From Cyclobacteriaceae bacterium (GTDB lineage Bacteria > Bacteroidota > Bacteroidia > Cytophagales > Cyclobacteriaceae): a stretch of 64,000 bases of DNA. How positions within the stretch are numbered: position 1 is the first letter of the stretch; every line of letters begins with the position of its first letter. Below the pieces are notes generated by a model, which worked only from the letters and a program-made list of their open reading frames with translations, was not told the origin of the DNA and ran no database searches. The stretch is from NCBI GenBank assembly GCA_016786585.1, contig JAEUUI010000007.1, forward strand, positions 466,701 to 530,700. The letters are read 5' to 3'. Position numbers and translations under genes: made by a program. This document shows, one piece after another, positions 51,067 to 59,172 of the stretch.

Positions 51067-51753
51067 ATGGCAAAACTCATTCGTAAAACCTATCCCAAAG
51101 AAGTCAGCATCGGGCTGTTGTTGCTCGTGTTTGTGATTACCGCCTTTTTATCGCACCAGATTTTTGAAGGGCGTGCGGCCGCATTGAACGTAGGCAAAAA
51201 TACATATCTGGGTGCTGTGATGGTGGGAAGTGCGGTGGTGATCATGATGCTTGTATTGTGGGAGGAATTCTTGTTCCCGATCCATGTTAAAATGGATACT
51301 GACCGGGTCGTTTTCAGCAATCACCGTTCAAAGCTTAAAAAGCAGGCGGGTATTTTTCTTTTGATCCCCATTATCTTCGCAGCCATTTATGTGCTCTATG
51401 CCGTTAACCTGATTGGGTTTATCATCTGGGCGGGCATTTGCATTATTTCACCTGTTGTTGGAAAACTGATCTCGGGTATTAAAAACTATAACGACTTCCT
51501 GGCGCTCACCGATAATACCATCGAGTATAAGAACAACGAAAAGGAAGGTGTTTATGAATTAAAGAACGTAAAGCAGATTGTGTTGATTAAAGACGATACA
51601 AAGGTGCTTCACAAGATACAGCTGATCCTGGCAAACGACCAGCCGGTTTTGATTGACCTGGATGAAATGGAGATCGAAGCCTTTTATGTTTCCATCGATG
51701 AATATCTGAACCAGCATTATAAAACCTTGGTGAAGGAAGGAACGGCAGTATAA
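51067..51753 (+). CDS. membrane protein of unknown function
   Basis: 228 residues from ATG 51067. A GTG at 51040 is in frame but adds a stretch not needed for the first span. Four hydrophobic spans lie in the N-terminal 130 residues (VSIGLLLLVFVITAFL, VMVGSAVVIMMLVLW, and a pair near 95-130). The C-terminal half is a beta-rich cytoplasmic domain (TIEYKNNEKEGVYELKNVKQIVL), reminiscent of PH-like domains. A -7-like TATTTTTG lies at 51033-51040. A terminator shared with the convergent DUF1761 gene follows. Confidence 0.7.
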   Translation: MAKLIRKTYPKEVSIGLLLLVFVITAFLSHQIFEGRAAALNVGKNTYLGAVMVGSAVVIMMLVLWEEFLFPIHVKMDTDRVVFSNHRSKLKKQAGIFLLIPIIFAAIYVLYAVNLIGFIIWAGICIISPVVGKLISGIKNYNDFLALTDNTIEYKNNEKEGVYELKNVKQIVLIKDDTKVLHKIQLILANDQPVLIDLDEMEIEAFYVSIDEYLNQHYKTLVKEGTAV

Positions 51754-51775
51754 ACCAGGAATTAAAAAAATAGGG

Positions 51776-51806
51776 AAGGAGTCTCCGAAACGAGACTCCT
51801 TTTGTT
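51776..51806. terminator. bidirectional terminator between convergent genes
   Basis: AAGGAGTCTC (51776-51785) and GAGACTCCTT (51792-51801) form a 10-bp stem over a six-base loop. It is followed by TTTGTTTTT on the plus strand and preceded by a run of A (T on the minus strand). It serves the genes ending at 51753 (+) and 51808 (-). Confidence 0.9.
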
Positions 51807-51807
51807 T

Positions 51808-52236
51808 TTACAGGAAATGCAGAATGATTGCCGATACGAGAAGCATCGTAAAGTGATAAGACGTGTTGATGAAGAACAGCTTCCATGAGCGCCCGTCAAA
51901 AGCAACCGTGTTCAGATCGACAATCAGAAAGAATCCAAGCCAGGTGAAAATTGCGGCATTGGCAATCGATCCAGCTGTTCCCAGTGTTTCAATGCCCGGC
52001 ACAAACGACCATGCTGCATTGTTATGGGCAAATACGTACGCCAGGAAGAAACATCCTACGATGTTCATGAGCAGGCTTTTAATCATCATGCCCGAAGTTG
52101 GCTTGACGTCTGTCGGGATTTTCATTTCTTTCATCCAGGCGTCCTTAAAAATCACGCTGTACCAAAGAAATCCGGTAAAGAAGTTTGCTACCGTAGCCAG
52201 AATGATAGCCGTGTAGCTGAGAGGTAATTCTTGCAT
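51808..52236 (-). CDS. DUF1761 family membrane protein (second copy)
   Basis: 142 residues with four hydrophobic spans. The DUF1761 features are GFLWYSVIFKDAWMKEM near the first span and FFINTSYHFTMLL near the last. A paralogue is at 11805-12209. The function is unknown. Confidence 0.82.
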   Translation of the reverse strand: MQELPLSYTAIILATVANFFTGFLWYSVIFKDAWMKEMKIPTDVKPTSGMMIKSLLMNIVGCFFLAYVFAHNNAAWSFVPGIETLGTAGSIANAAIFTWLGFFLIVDLNTVAFDGRSWKLFFINTSYHFTMLLVSAIILHFL

Positions 52237-52394
52237 AGGAGGATGGTTAGGTTAAACGTTCAGGAAGATAGCAAACCGTCCCGAAAGAAGGATTTCCTTT
52301 CAACGCATTTTCGTCCTGTGCCCCTTGCGGAATTTCTGAAATCTACCTGTTAATAAGGTTTTTACAGCCATTCATCAAAAAAAGTGGGCTTTAA

Positions 52395-52425
52395 TTGGAT
52401 AACTTTGAAACACAAAGTACTTTTG
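52395..52425 (+). promoter_or_regulatory. candidate Bacteroidota-type promoter
   Basis: TTG at 52395-52397, then 20 bases, then TACTTTTG at 52418-52425 (a match to TAnnTTTG). Another TAACTTTG lies at 52400-52407. The -7 element is 52 bases before ATG 52478. Confidence 0.5.
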
Positions 52426-52477
52426 AATCGTAATTATTCCGGTCACGCCTAACAAACCGAATACGTAACTATCAAGT

Positions 52478-53041
52478 ATGGAAAAGCATATCAAATTCTA
52501 TCTCACATTACCGTTTGTAGCAATCGCTACGCTGGCGTTGTTGCTTGTACCGTTTGTGGCCATGCAATTCACCACCGATGTTCAATGGAGTTTACTTGAT
52601 TTTGTAGTAGCCGGTACGCTGATTTTTGGCGCAGGAAGTGTGTTGGTTGTTTCATTGCGTTCGGCAGCACACATCGCGTACCGTTCCGGGATTGTTATCG
52701 CTGTAGGCACAACCTTTCTGATGCTTTTTGCAAACCTGGCGGTAGGACTGATTGGCTCAGGCCCGAATGCGGGTAACCTGATGTACGGTGTATCCGTGGC
52801 AGTGCTGCTTGCCGGGCTTTATCTTTCAAAGTTTAAATCATTGGGAATGGAACGTACCATGTTTGCAACTGCGCTGAGTGTGTTGCTGGTGGGTGGCATC
52901 GCGCTCATGCTGAAGCTTCAAAACCTGCCCGGAAGTTCGGTAATGGAAGTGGTGGGCGTGAGTATATTTTTTGCAGTACCCTATATCATCGCCGGATTAT
53001 TGTTTCGGTTTGTTGCCGCCGACCGGGCTACCGCACATTGA
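52478..53041 (+). CDS. polytopic membrane protein of unknown function
   Basis: 187 residues with about six hydrophobic spans (for example FVAIATLALLLVPFVAM and VSIFFAVPYIIAGLLF). Few charged residues lie in the loops and no catalytic motif is visible. Its stop overlaps the TTG start of the DUF817 gene (ATTGA type), so they are coupled. Function is unknown. Confidence 0.72.
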   Translation: MEKHIKFYLTLPFVAIATLALLLVPFVAMQFTTDVQWSLLDFVVAGTLIFGAGSVLVVSLRSAAHIAYRSGIVIAVGTTFLMLFANLAVGLIGSGPNAGNLMYGVSVAVLLAGLYLSKFKSLGMERTMFATALSVLLVGGIALMLKLQNLPGSSVMEVVGVSIFFAVPYIIAGLLFRFVAADRATAH

Positions 53042-53838
53042 TCCAACGAGGCTTTGTAAAGAAGTGGCTCCGGCTGCTTCTTCATTTCACCTGGCAGCAA
53101 GTCGCTGCCTGCTTTTTTGCCGTTTATATTTTAATGATGCTGTTTATTACGCGGTACTACCCCTTACCAGGGTTGCCGCGTTACGACTACATGCTGTTGT
53201 TCGCTGTAGCGATGCAAATCGCCATGGTGTGGCTCTTCAGAATTGAAACAGTTGATGAGTTGAAAGTCATCTGCCTCTTCCACCTGCTGGGTACCACCAT
53301 GGAGCTGTATAAAGTTCACATGGGGTCGTGGTCATACCCCGGGGAAGCCTACACGAAAGTTTTTGGTGTTCCGTTATATGGCGGTTTTATGTATGCCAGT
53401 GTAGCGAGTTATATTACGCAGTCGTGGCGAAGGCTTTCACTTCGGCTGGAAAATTTTCCACCTGCCTGGGTCAACTTGCTCATCGGTAGTTTGATTTACG
53501 TTAACTTTTTTACCCATCACTTTTTGTACGGCATCCGGTATTGGATTTTAGCTTCAGTCATAGTCGTGTACTGGCGAACCCGTATTCACTTTGCGGTAAC
53601 CTCCGTCAATTTTCAAATGCCGGTAACGCTCAGTTTTTTGCTCACGGGGTTCTTTATCTGGGTGGCAGAAAACATCGCTACCTACCTGGGCGCGTGGCAA
53701 TATCCGAATCAGGCAAATAACTGGAACCTCGTCCATCCGGGAAAGGTAAATTCCTGGCTGTTGCTGTTCATCGTCAGCTTTTTAATTGTGGCGCAGCTGA
53801 AACGCGTGAAGGCCATGAAACTCCGTCAGGAAATGTAA
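53038..53838 (+). CDS. DUF817 family membrane protein
   Basis: 266 residues starting at TTG 53038, overlapping the previous stop by four bases. It has seven to eight hydrophobic spans and the DUF817 features: ELKVICLFHLLGTTMELYKVHMGSWSYPG near residues 80-108, VPLYGGFMYASVASYI, and NFFTHHF. DUF817 proteins are mostly found with other membrane proteins, and their role is not known. Confidence 0.85.
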   Translation: MIQRGFVKKWLRLLLHFTWQQVAACFFAVYILMMLFITRYYPLPGLPRYDYMLLFAVAMQIAMVWLFRIETVDELKVICLFHLLGTTMELYKVHMGSWSYPGEAYTKVFGVPLYGGFMYASVASYITQSWRRLSLRLENFPPAWVNLLIGSLIYVNFFTHHFLYGIRYWILASVIVVYWRTRIHFAVTSVNFQMPVTLSFLLTGFFIWVAENIATYLGAWQYPNQANNWNLVHPGKVNSWLLLFIVSFLIVAQLKRVKAMKLRQEM

Positions 53839-53899
53839 TTTGCCATTCCTGGCAAACGTGAACTTGGAAAGACAGGAAATGCCGTATAAATTGCACGCC

Positions 53900-54280
53900 A
53901 TGAGACGCACGTTGTGTTTATTGATACTCGTTAGCATGACCTTGCATTGCGCAAGCCGGCTTGGGTTGCTCTCATACCTGTATCAAAACAGGCACGAAGT
54001 CGCATTCACGCTGGGATTGATTAAGGAAGTTCCGATTGCTGTTTGTAGCTCTGATTACGATGGTGATAAAACACTTGTTATCACGGCTCAGGACGACATC
54101 GATAAAAATCTACCGGGAACGATTTCTCAGGCTCAGGAAATAAACCTCTATTTCGAACGGATTATTTTTAAGAACACCGCGCATTTTGTCTGGCAGTCAG
54201 TCAGGCGAATTCCATCCCTGCAGGAGATTCCATATACACCTCCGCTTCAGGATATCTTCCATCCGCCAACCGCGGCATAA
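53900..54280 (+). CDS. small secreted/anchored protein at the head of the copper-type operon
   Basis: 126 residues from ATG 53900, chosen because MRRTLCLLILVSMTLHCAS opens a lipoprotein-like signal (Cys17); an in-frame start at 53840 exists further up. The C-terminus is Pro- and aromatic-rich (IPSLQEIPYTPPLQDIFHPP). Proteins of this kind often precede MbnP-like genes in the phylum. No metal motif is certain, though Cys and His occur. It is 81 bases from the MbnP-like gene. Confidence 0.6.
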   Translation: MRRTLCLLILVSMTLHCASRLGLLSYLYQNRHEVAFTLGLIKEVPIAVCSSDYDGDKTLVITAQDDIDKNLPGTISQAQEINLYFERIIFKNTAHFVWQSVRRIPSLQEIPYTPPLQDIFHPPTAA

Positions 54281-54361
54281 CTGTTTCTCTTTTTTTTGAT
54301 TCTGCACACCCGTACCGGGATACGTGCGCTATTTATCACTATCTATTTACTATAAACAGTT

Positions 54362-55165
54362 ATGAAAAAAATATTCTCAATTCTCTCTATTGCTATCCTG
54401 TTCGTATTCTTTTCGGCATGTTCTGATGATGAAGTTGGTTCGTCAGGCAGCACACTCGTGCTTGAGTTCGACAACGTTGTAGGAACGTCTAACCTCGTAT
54501 TGAACACCACCGATCAGCCGTACACCAACGACCACGAGGAAGCGTTCAATGTTACCTGGCTCACCTACTACGTAAGTAATATCAAACTGAAACGCGAAGA
54601 CGGGACCATCTATGAAGATGCGGTTAAGTCTGACGGTTCCGCTGGATACTATCTGATTGATGAAGCGGATGTTGAATCCAGAGAAATCACATTGAAGAAT
54701 ATTCCTGCCGGCAATTACACCGAAGTAACCTTTACGATTGGAGTGGATGCCAGTCAGGTTGATCAGGGTGCCCAAACCGGTGCGCTCGATCCGGCCAAAG
54801 GCCTGTTCTGGACCTGGAATTCCGGATATATTTTCATGGCCATCCAGGGAACGTCACCAGCATGTACCGAGGAGGGAAATGAATTTGCATACCACGTGGG
54901 TGGTTACAAGGAGGATCCCGAAAATGATAACCTGATCAACAACATCAAAACGTTTACACTGAGTTTTAAAGGCGACAGCGCTCCCGTAAAAGCCAGTCAT
55001 GAGCCTCAGGTTCATATCATTTTCGATGTGCTGAAGTTCTTCAAGGGCACAGGCGCAAACATCAGCTTTGCTTCCAACGCGCAACGTCACACGCCCAAAG
55101 CATGCGAGGATATTGCCGGGAACATCGAAGGTGCGTTTGTAGTAGATCACATTCACGCAGACTAA
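54362..55165 (+). CDS. MbnP-family copper-binding-type lipoprotein
   Basis: 267 residues; lipoprotein signal ends at Cys20 (FFSAC). The MbnP pattern is clear: LVLEFDNVVGTSNLVLN near the start, TWLTYYVSNIKLKREDG, LIDEADVESREITLKNIPAG, FTIGVDASQ, and GLFWTWNSGYIFMAIQG. It ends in His-rich FVVDHIHAD. MbnP proteins are secreted copper-binding proteins in which MbnH converts a tryptophan to kynurenine. A dihaem MbnH-like gene follows, so the pair is present outside a methanobactin cluster. A role in copper handling is inferred. Confidence 0.85.
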   Translation: MKKIFSILSIAILFVFFSACSDDEVGSSGSTLVLEFDNVVGTSNLVLNTTDQPYTNDHEEAFNVTWLTYYVSNIKLKREDGTIYEDAVKSDGSAGYYLIDEADVESREITLKNIPAGNYTEVTFTIGVDASQVDQGAQTGALDPAKGLFWTWNSGYIFMAIQGTSPACTEEGNEFAYHVGGYKEDPENDNLINNIKTFTLSFKGDSAPVKASHEPQVHIIFDVLKFFKGTGANISFASNAQRHTPKACEDIAGNIEGAFVVDHIHAD

Positions 55166-55175
55166 TTGAAAGGCC

Positions 55176-55198
55176 GTTGCCGGTAAATAACCGGCAAC
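55176..55198 (+). terminator. intra-operon hairpin between the MbnP-like and MbnH-like genes
   Basis: GTTGCCGGT (55176-55184) pairs with ACCGGCAAC (55190-55198) over AAATA, a 9-bp perfect stem. It is followed by ACTTCCTTTT, a weak T run, so it may be a partial terminator or RNA stability element that sets the ratio of the two products. Confidence 0.55.
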
Positions 55199-55214
55199 AC
55201 TTCCTTTTGCGATT

Positions 55215-56246
55215 ATGAGATTTACTACCGTTTTGACGTTGATCCTGCTCGTGTCAGGTTGTACCGATGATGTTGAACCGGTCAAGAATTCGTATGCGTT
55301 TGAAATGCCTGCGAATTTTCCGGCTCCGGTGTACACGTTTGGAAACAACCCCGTGTCGAGGGCCGGGGCGGAACTTGGTCAAATGTTATTCTATGATCCC
55401 GTTCTTTCGCTCGACAGTTCGATTGCGTGTGCCAACTGCCATCAGCAGGCAGTGGCATTTTCCGACCCGGTTCATCGTTTCAGTCGCGGGGTTGACGATG
55501 CGGTTGGTTTCCGCAATGCGCCTGCTATTCAGAATATGGCATTCCAGAATAATTTCTTTTGGGATGGCGGCGTAAAGCACCTTGACTTTGTTCCGATCAA
55601 TGCCGTGACAAGCAAAATTGAAATGGCCGAAACCTTGGACCAGGTTGTGCAAAAGCTGAAGCGAAGCAAGTTCTATCCTGAAAAGTTCAGGAGTGCTTTT
55701 CAGGAAGATCAAATCACCAGTCAGCAGATGTTGTACGCGCTTTCGCAGTTTATGAACCTGATGGTTTCCGCGAATTCGAAATACGACCAGTATGTACGCA
55801 AGGAAACGGATCTGACGAAAGAAGAAACCGAAGGCCTGGAAATTTTTGAAGCGCATTGCAGAACCTGTCATGCAACCGATCTTTTTACAGATGATTCGTT
55901 TCGCAACAATGGGCTTGATGCAGGTTTTGAAAAAGATGCGGGCCGCGAGCGTATCACGGAATTTTCGGGCGACCGCGGTAAGTTCAAAGTTCCCAGCCTG
56001 AGAAACGTGGACCTGACCTCACCGTATATGCACGATGGTCGGTTTAACACGTTGCAACAAGTGCTGGATCACTACAGCAACATGGTAAAAGATTCTGAAA
56101 CGCTCGACCCGCTGCTGAAGCAAGGGGAGTCCCTGGGTATTGTATTGTCGGCTGAAGAAAAGGTAAAACTCATTGCATTCCTGAAGACGCTTTCGGACGA
56201 AACGTTCACACACGACAAACGTTTTGCCAATCCATTTATAAAGTAA
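55215..56246 (+). CDS. dihaem cytochrome c peroxidase/MbnH-like protein
   Basis: 343 residues; lipoprotein signal ends at Cys16 (LVSGC). Two haem c sites are present: CANCH at 72-76 and CRTCH at 215-219. The order FRNAPAIQNMAF, then FWDGGVKHLDF, then VPSLRNVDLTSPYMHDGRF is that of the dihaem peroxidase/MauG-like family. With MbnP next door, the MbnH role (tryptophan oxidation on MbnP) is the best guess; a plain peroxidase is the alternative. Confidence 0.85.
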   Translation: MRFTTVLTLILLVSGCTDDVEPVKNSYAFEMPANFPAPVYTFGNNPVSRAGAELGQMLFYDPVLSLDSSIACANCHQQAVAFSDPVHRFSRGVDDAVGFRNAPAIQNMAFQNNFFWDGGVKHLDFVPINAVTSKIEMAETLDQVVQKLKRSKFYPEKFRSAFQEDQITSQQMLYALSQFMNLMVSANSKYDQYVRKETDLTKEETEGLEIFEAHCRTCHATDLFTDDSFRNNGLDAGFEKDAGRERITEFSGDRGKFKVPSLRNVDLTSPYMHDGRFNTLQQVLDHYSNMVKDSETLDPLLKQGESLGIVLSAEEKVKLIAFLKTLSDETFTHDKRFANPFIK

Positions 56247-56252
56247 CGGACT

Positions 56253-57170
56253 ATGAAAAAGCTATTGATTTTTTCAATCGCACTGTTAATCGCGAACGCG
56301 ACTTTCGGATGCGATGTATGTGGTTGCTCGCTTGGCGGAAGCTATTTCGGTATTCTGCCCCAGTTCAATAAAAATTTCGTTGGACTGCGATGGTCACAGG
56401 CACGATTTCATGCGTACATGAATCATCAGAGCGACTACCTTTCCGAGGAAACCTCCAACGACACGTACCGCAAGCTTGAACTTTGGGGCCGCTATTATGT
56501 GAACAAGAAAATTCAGGTGTTCGCATTCATCCCGTATAGTTTTAACTCGATGAACGGCTCCGAACAGACTGTTTCTACCCATGGCCTTGGCGACATCACG
56601 CTCATTGGAAATTATCTGCTGCTGAATACAGGCGAGGATAAGACCAAACGATTCAAGCACACCTGGATGGCAGGAGCGGGGATTAAATTACCAACGGGTC
56701 ATTCAACGCTGGAAGACAACGGAGCGTTGGTAAATCCTAATTTTCAACTGGGCACAGGAAGTACTGACTTTTTGCTTTCAACTGTCTATACACTTCGCTA
56801 TCAAAAGGCGGGCATGAGTGTTGAGTCCGGATACAAGGTCAATACCCGTAACAGCAATGATTATTTGTTCGGGAACCAGTTTCATGCGTCTTCACAAATT
56901 TTTTACTGGCAGAATGCGGGCGCATTTGCGTTCCTTCCGAATGCTGGTGTGTATTATGAACAGGCGGCCAAGCATAAAGAGGGTCAGATCATTCAGGCCA
57001 ACACCGGTGGATCGTCTGTGCAACTGACGGCCGGGCTCGAAACCTATTTTAAAAGTTTTACAATGGGGGTTAACTACAAGCATCCGGTAAGTCAGCATTT
57101 CAACAGCGATAACATTGCCGACATCACCGCAAAAGATACCTGGTCGCTTTCGCTTACGTATAATTTTTAA
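56253..57170 (+). CDS. outer membrane barrel with N-terminal Cys motif, copper operon
   Basis: 305 residues, starting six bases after the MbnH-like gene. The signal peptide is followed by CDVCGCSLGGSYFG, a Cys cluster that could bind metal, then a barrel-like strand series ending in TWSLSLTYNF. The layout resembles transporter barrels of the MetA-type (PF13557) group. With the MbnP/MbnH pair upstream, a role in outer-membrane copper handling is suggested. The Cys-Gly cluster at the mature N-terminus is the notable feature. Confidence 0.75.
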   Translation: MKKLLIFSIALLIANATFGCDVCGCSLGGSYFGILPQFNKNFVGLRWSQARFHAYMNHQSDYLSEETSNDTYRKLELWGRYYVNKKIQVFAFIPYSFNSMNGSEQTVSTHGLGDITLIGNYLLLNTGEDKTKRFKHTWMAGAGIKLPTGHSTLEDNGALVNPNFQLGTGSTDFLLSTVYTLRYQKAGMSVESGYKVNTRNSNDYLFGNQFHASSQIFYWQNAGAFAFLPNAGVYYEQAAKHKEGQIIQANTGGSSVQLTAGLETYFKSFTMGVNYKHPVSQHFNSDNIADITAKDTWSLSLTYNF

Positions 57171-57189
57171 GGAGATAAAGGTGAGGTGA

Positions 57190-57906
57190 CTAAATCCCCA
57201 TCTTATCTTTAAACTTTACGCTTTGACGCTGGCTGATATCAATTTTAATTCCGTTTTGTAACTCAACTTGTAAGGTGCTGCTAAAGTAGGGAATGATGTT
57301 TTTGACGAACGAGACATTAAACATTTGCTGCCGGCTGGCACGGAAAAAAAATTCTTCGGGCAATCGTTCTTCCAGGTAGTTGAGCGATTTATGCAGCAAC
57401 GGCTTTTTATCCTGAAAGTGAATGCGGGCATAATTGCCGACACTTTCGATAAGGAAAATTTCTGAAAGCGGTACGAAAAAACATTGCTCTCCATCTTTCG
57501 TGAAGATGCGTTTTTGAATCGTTAGCTTTTCGGAAGCAGCCCTGCCACGGTTGATTTTTTTATCTGTCCGGTTAATAGCTTCTGCAAGGCGCTCGGGATT
57601 TACAGGTTTCAGGATGTAGTCGAGCGCATTTACATCGAACGCCTTAATCGCAAACTGATCATACGCCGTTACAAAAATAACTTCAGGAGCTTCGTCCAGA
57701 TCGCTGAGCAGATCAAATCCGGTTTTTCCCGGCATATTAATATCAAGAAAGATCAGGTCGGGTCGCAGCCGCTTGATTTTATCAATCGCGTCATGTGCTT
57801 CGTGGCTTACGGCGGTTACTTCAATGCTTTCATGGTTCTTGAGCATATGCTCCAGTTCCGCTACGGCAAGCGGTTCGTCGTCAATTAAAATTGTTTTGAT
57901 CTTCAT
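57190..57906 (-). CDS. LytTR-family response regulator
   Basis: 238 residues. Receiver domain with acidic pair Asp9-Asp10, phospho-acceptor Asp55 in LIFLDINMPG and Lys104-type KPV. Residues about 130-235 form a LytTR DNA-binding domain (FFVPLSEIFLIESVGNYARIHF, then FRASRQQMFNVSFVKNI). Its start overlaps the LytS-like gene stop by four bases. It is convergent with the copper operon (20-bp gap, no hairpin), so regulation of that operon by this pair is possible but not shown. Confidence 0.93.
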   Translation of the reverse strand: MKIKTILIDDEPLAVAELEHMLKNHESIEVTAVSHEAHDAIDKIKRLRPDLIFLDINMPGKTGFDLLSDLDEAPEVIFVTAYDQFAIKAFDVNALDYILKPVNPERLAEAINRTDKKINRGRAASEKLTIQKRIFTKDGEQCFFVPLSEIFLIESVGNYARIHFQDKKPLLHKSLNYLEERLPEEFFFRASRQQMFNVSFVKNIIPYFSSTLQVELQNGIKIDISQRQSVKFKDKMGI

Positions 57907-58946
57907 AGCTCCGTCAATATGATTGAGGCAATTACCTGTTCGTTCTGTTCGGTGATGGTAAACATAAAACGCTGTCCAAAAAAGTGATGCAAGCGCTTTT
58001 CAATATTTTGGAGTCCGATGCCGGTGTGTCCGGATAGTTCCAGTTTGCCGGGATTAGTCATTTCAATCGCCAGCGTGGGGCCTCTCAGAATCGCCTTCAA
58101 TTGAAGCAAGCAATCGCCGGAGTGTTTGGCAACGCCATGCTTGATTGCATTCTCGGCAAGTGTTAAGATAATTGCAGGCGGAATCAGGCGATTTAATGTG
58201 GCGTCTTCTACATCAATTTGTACCTGCAGGCGGCTGCCAAACCGAATCTGTTCCAGAGCCCAGTATTTTTTTACTTCGGCCAGTTCATCATGCAGGGGGA
58301 TTAACTGTTGGTTGCCATAGTTCAAGGTGTAGCGTAACAGTTCACTCAGCTTTACAATTGCGTCACGGCTTTTTTCCTGATCAATCGATACCAGCGCCTT
58401 GATTGAATTGAGCGCATTAAACAAAAAGTGTGGGTTTAGTTGAGTTTTCAGTAACTCCAGCTCTGCTATGCGCGCTGCATTTTCGGACCGGAGTTTTTCC
58501 TGTTCAATTTTTCTTGCGCGTTCCAGGATTTGGTAAAGGAAATAGAGAATTATCCACACGCCTACATACCGCGCCCAGTTCACAATTCCGCTAAAGAAGT
58601 TAATGGGTTCAAAAATTGACTGGATCGTGATTTGATCCTGCAGGACCGGTGGCAGGTAAAACAACGTGTTTATCAAAAGCGAGATCAGCAGCGTAGCAAA
58701 AAACGCCAGCAGCCAAAGCGTGCGTGCACGCCAGGCAAACACACCGAACCTGGCGATGATGAGTTTAAAACTATGGGTGAAGAGTAATCCCAGTAATGCA
58801 CCGTATAAAAATAACTGGGTGTAGTCCCAGCTAAAGTTGCCAACAATAAAAAAGGTGTAGTTAACGCTTTCAATGCATACCATTGTTAGCCACCCGCAAA
58901 TTTGAAGTGTCCAGTAAAGCTTTCGGGTTCGTTTGGATTCAGGCAT
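57903..58946 (-). CDS. LytS-type sensor histidine kinase (HisKA_7/YehU-like)
   Basis: 347 residues. N-terminal half with four hydrophobic spans (about 15-33, 45-66, 78-98, 118-140), a helix, then the His_kinase motif QLNPHFLFNALNSIKAL with His173, and an HATPase (LAENAIKHGV, GIGLQNIEKRL). This is the LytS/YehU class, which pairs with LytTR regulators. It is upstream of the LytTR gene on the same strand and overlaps it by four bases. The sensed signal is unknown. Confidence 0.93.
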   Translation of the reverse strand: MPESKRTRKLYWTLQICGWLTMVCIESVNYTFFIVGNFSWDYTQLFLYGALLGLLFTHSFKLIIARFGVFAWRARTLWLLAFFATLLISLLINTLFYLPPVLQDQITIQSIFEPINFFSGIVNWARYVGVWIILYFLYQILERARKIEQEKLRSENAARIAELELLKTQLNPHFLFNALNSIKALVSIDQEKSRDAIVKLSELLRYTLNYGNQQLIPLHDELAEVKKYWALEQIRFGSRLQVQIDVEDATLNRLIPPAIILTLAENAIKHGVAKHSGDCLLQLKAILRGPTLAIEMTNPGKLELSGHTGIGLQNIEKRLHHFFGQRFMFTITEQNEQVIASIILTEL

Positions 58947-59172
58947 ATCAGGGAAAACAATTTACCAGAAAAGTAGTTATCGCCAACGCTGTTAAAACGT
59001 TGTTGTGACCAGCGCAGAAATTCAGGGCTGAACGATTTCGGCGGGTTCTTAGGCCTACTGCTCACCTGGCAGTTTTTTATGCGTTTGTCTGCTCCAATCT
59101 GCACTGGTGTATAAGTGCCTCACGCCGCGGGCCGCCACCAATACTTTTACGTTGTTACCGAAAAAAAACACT

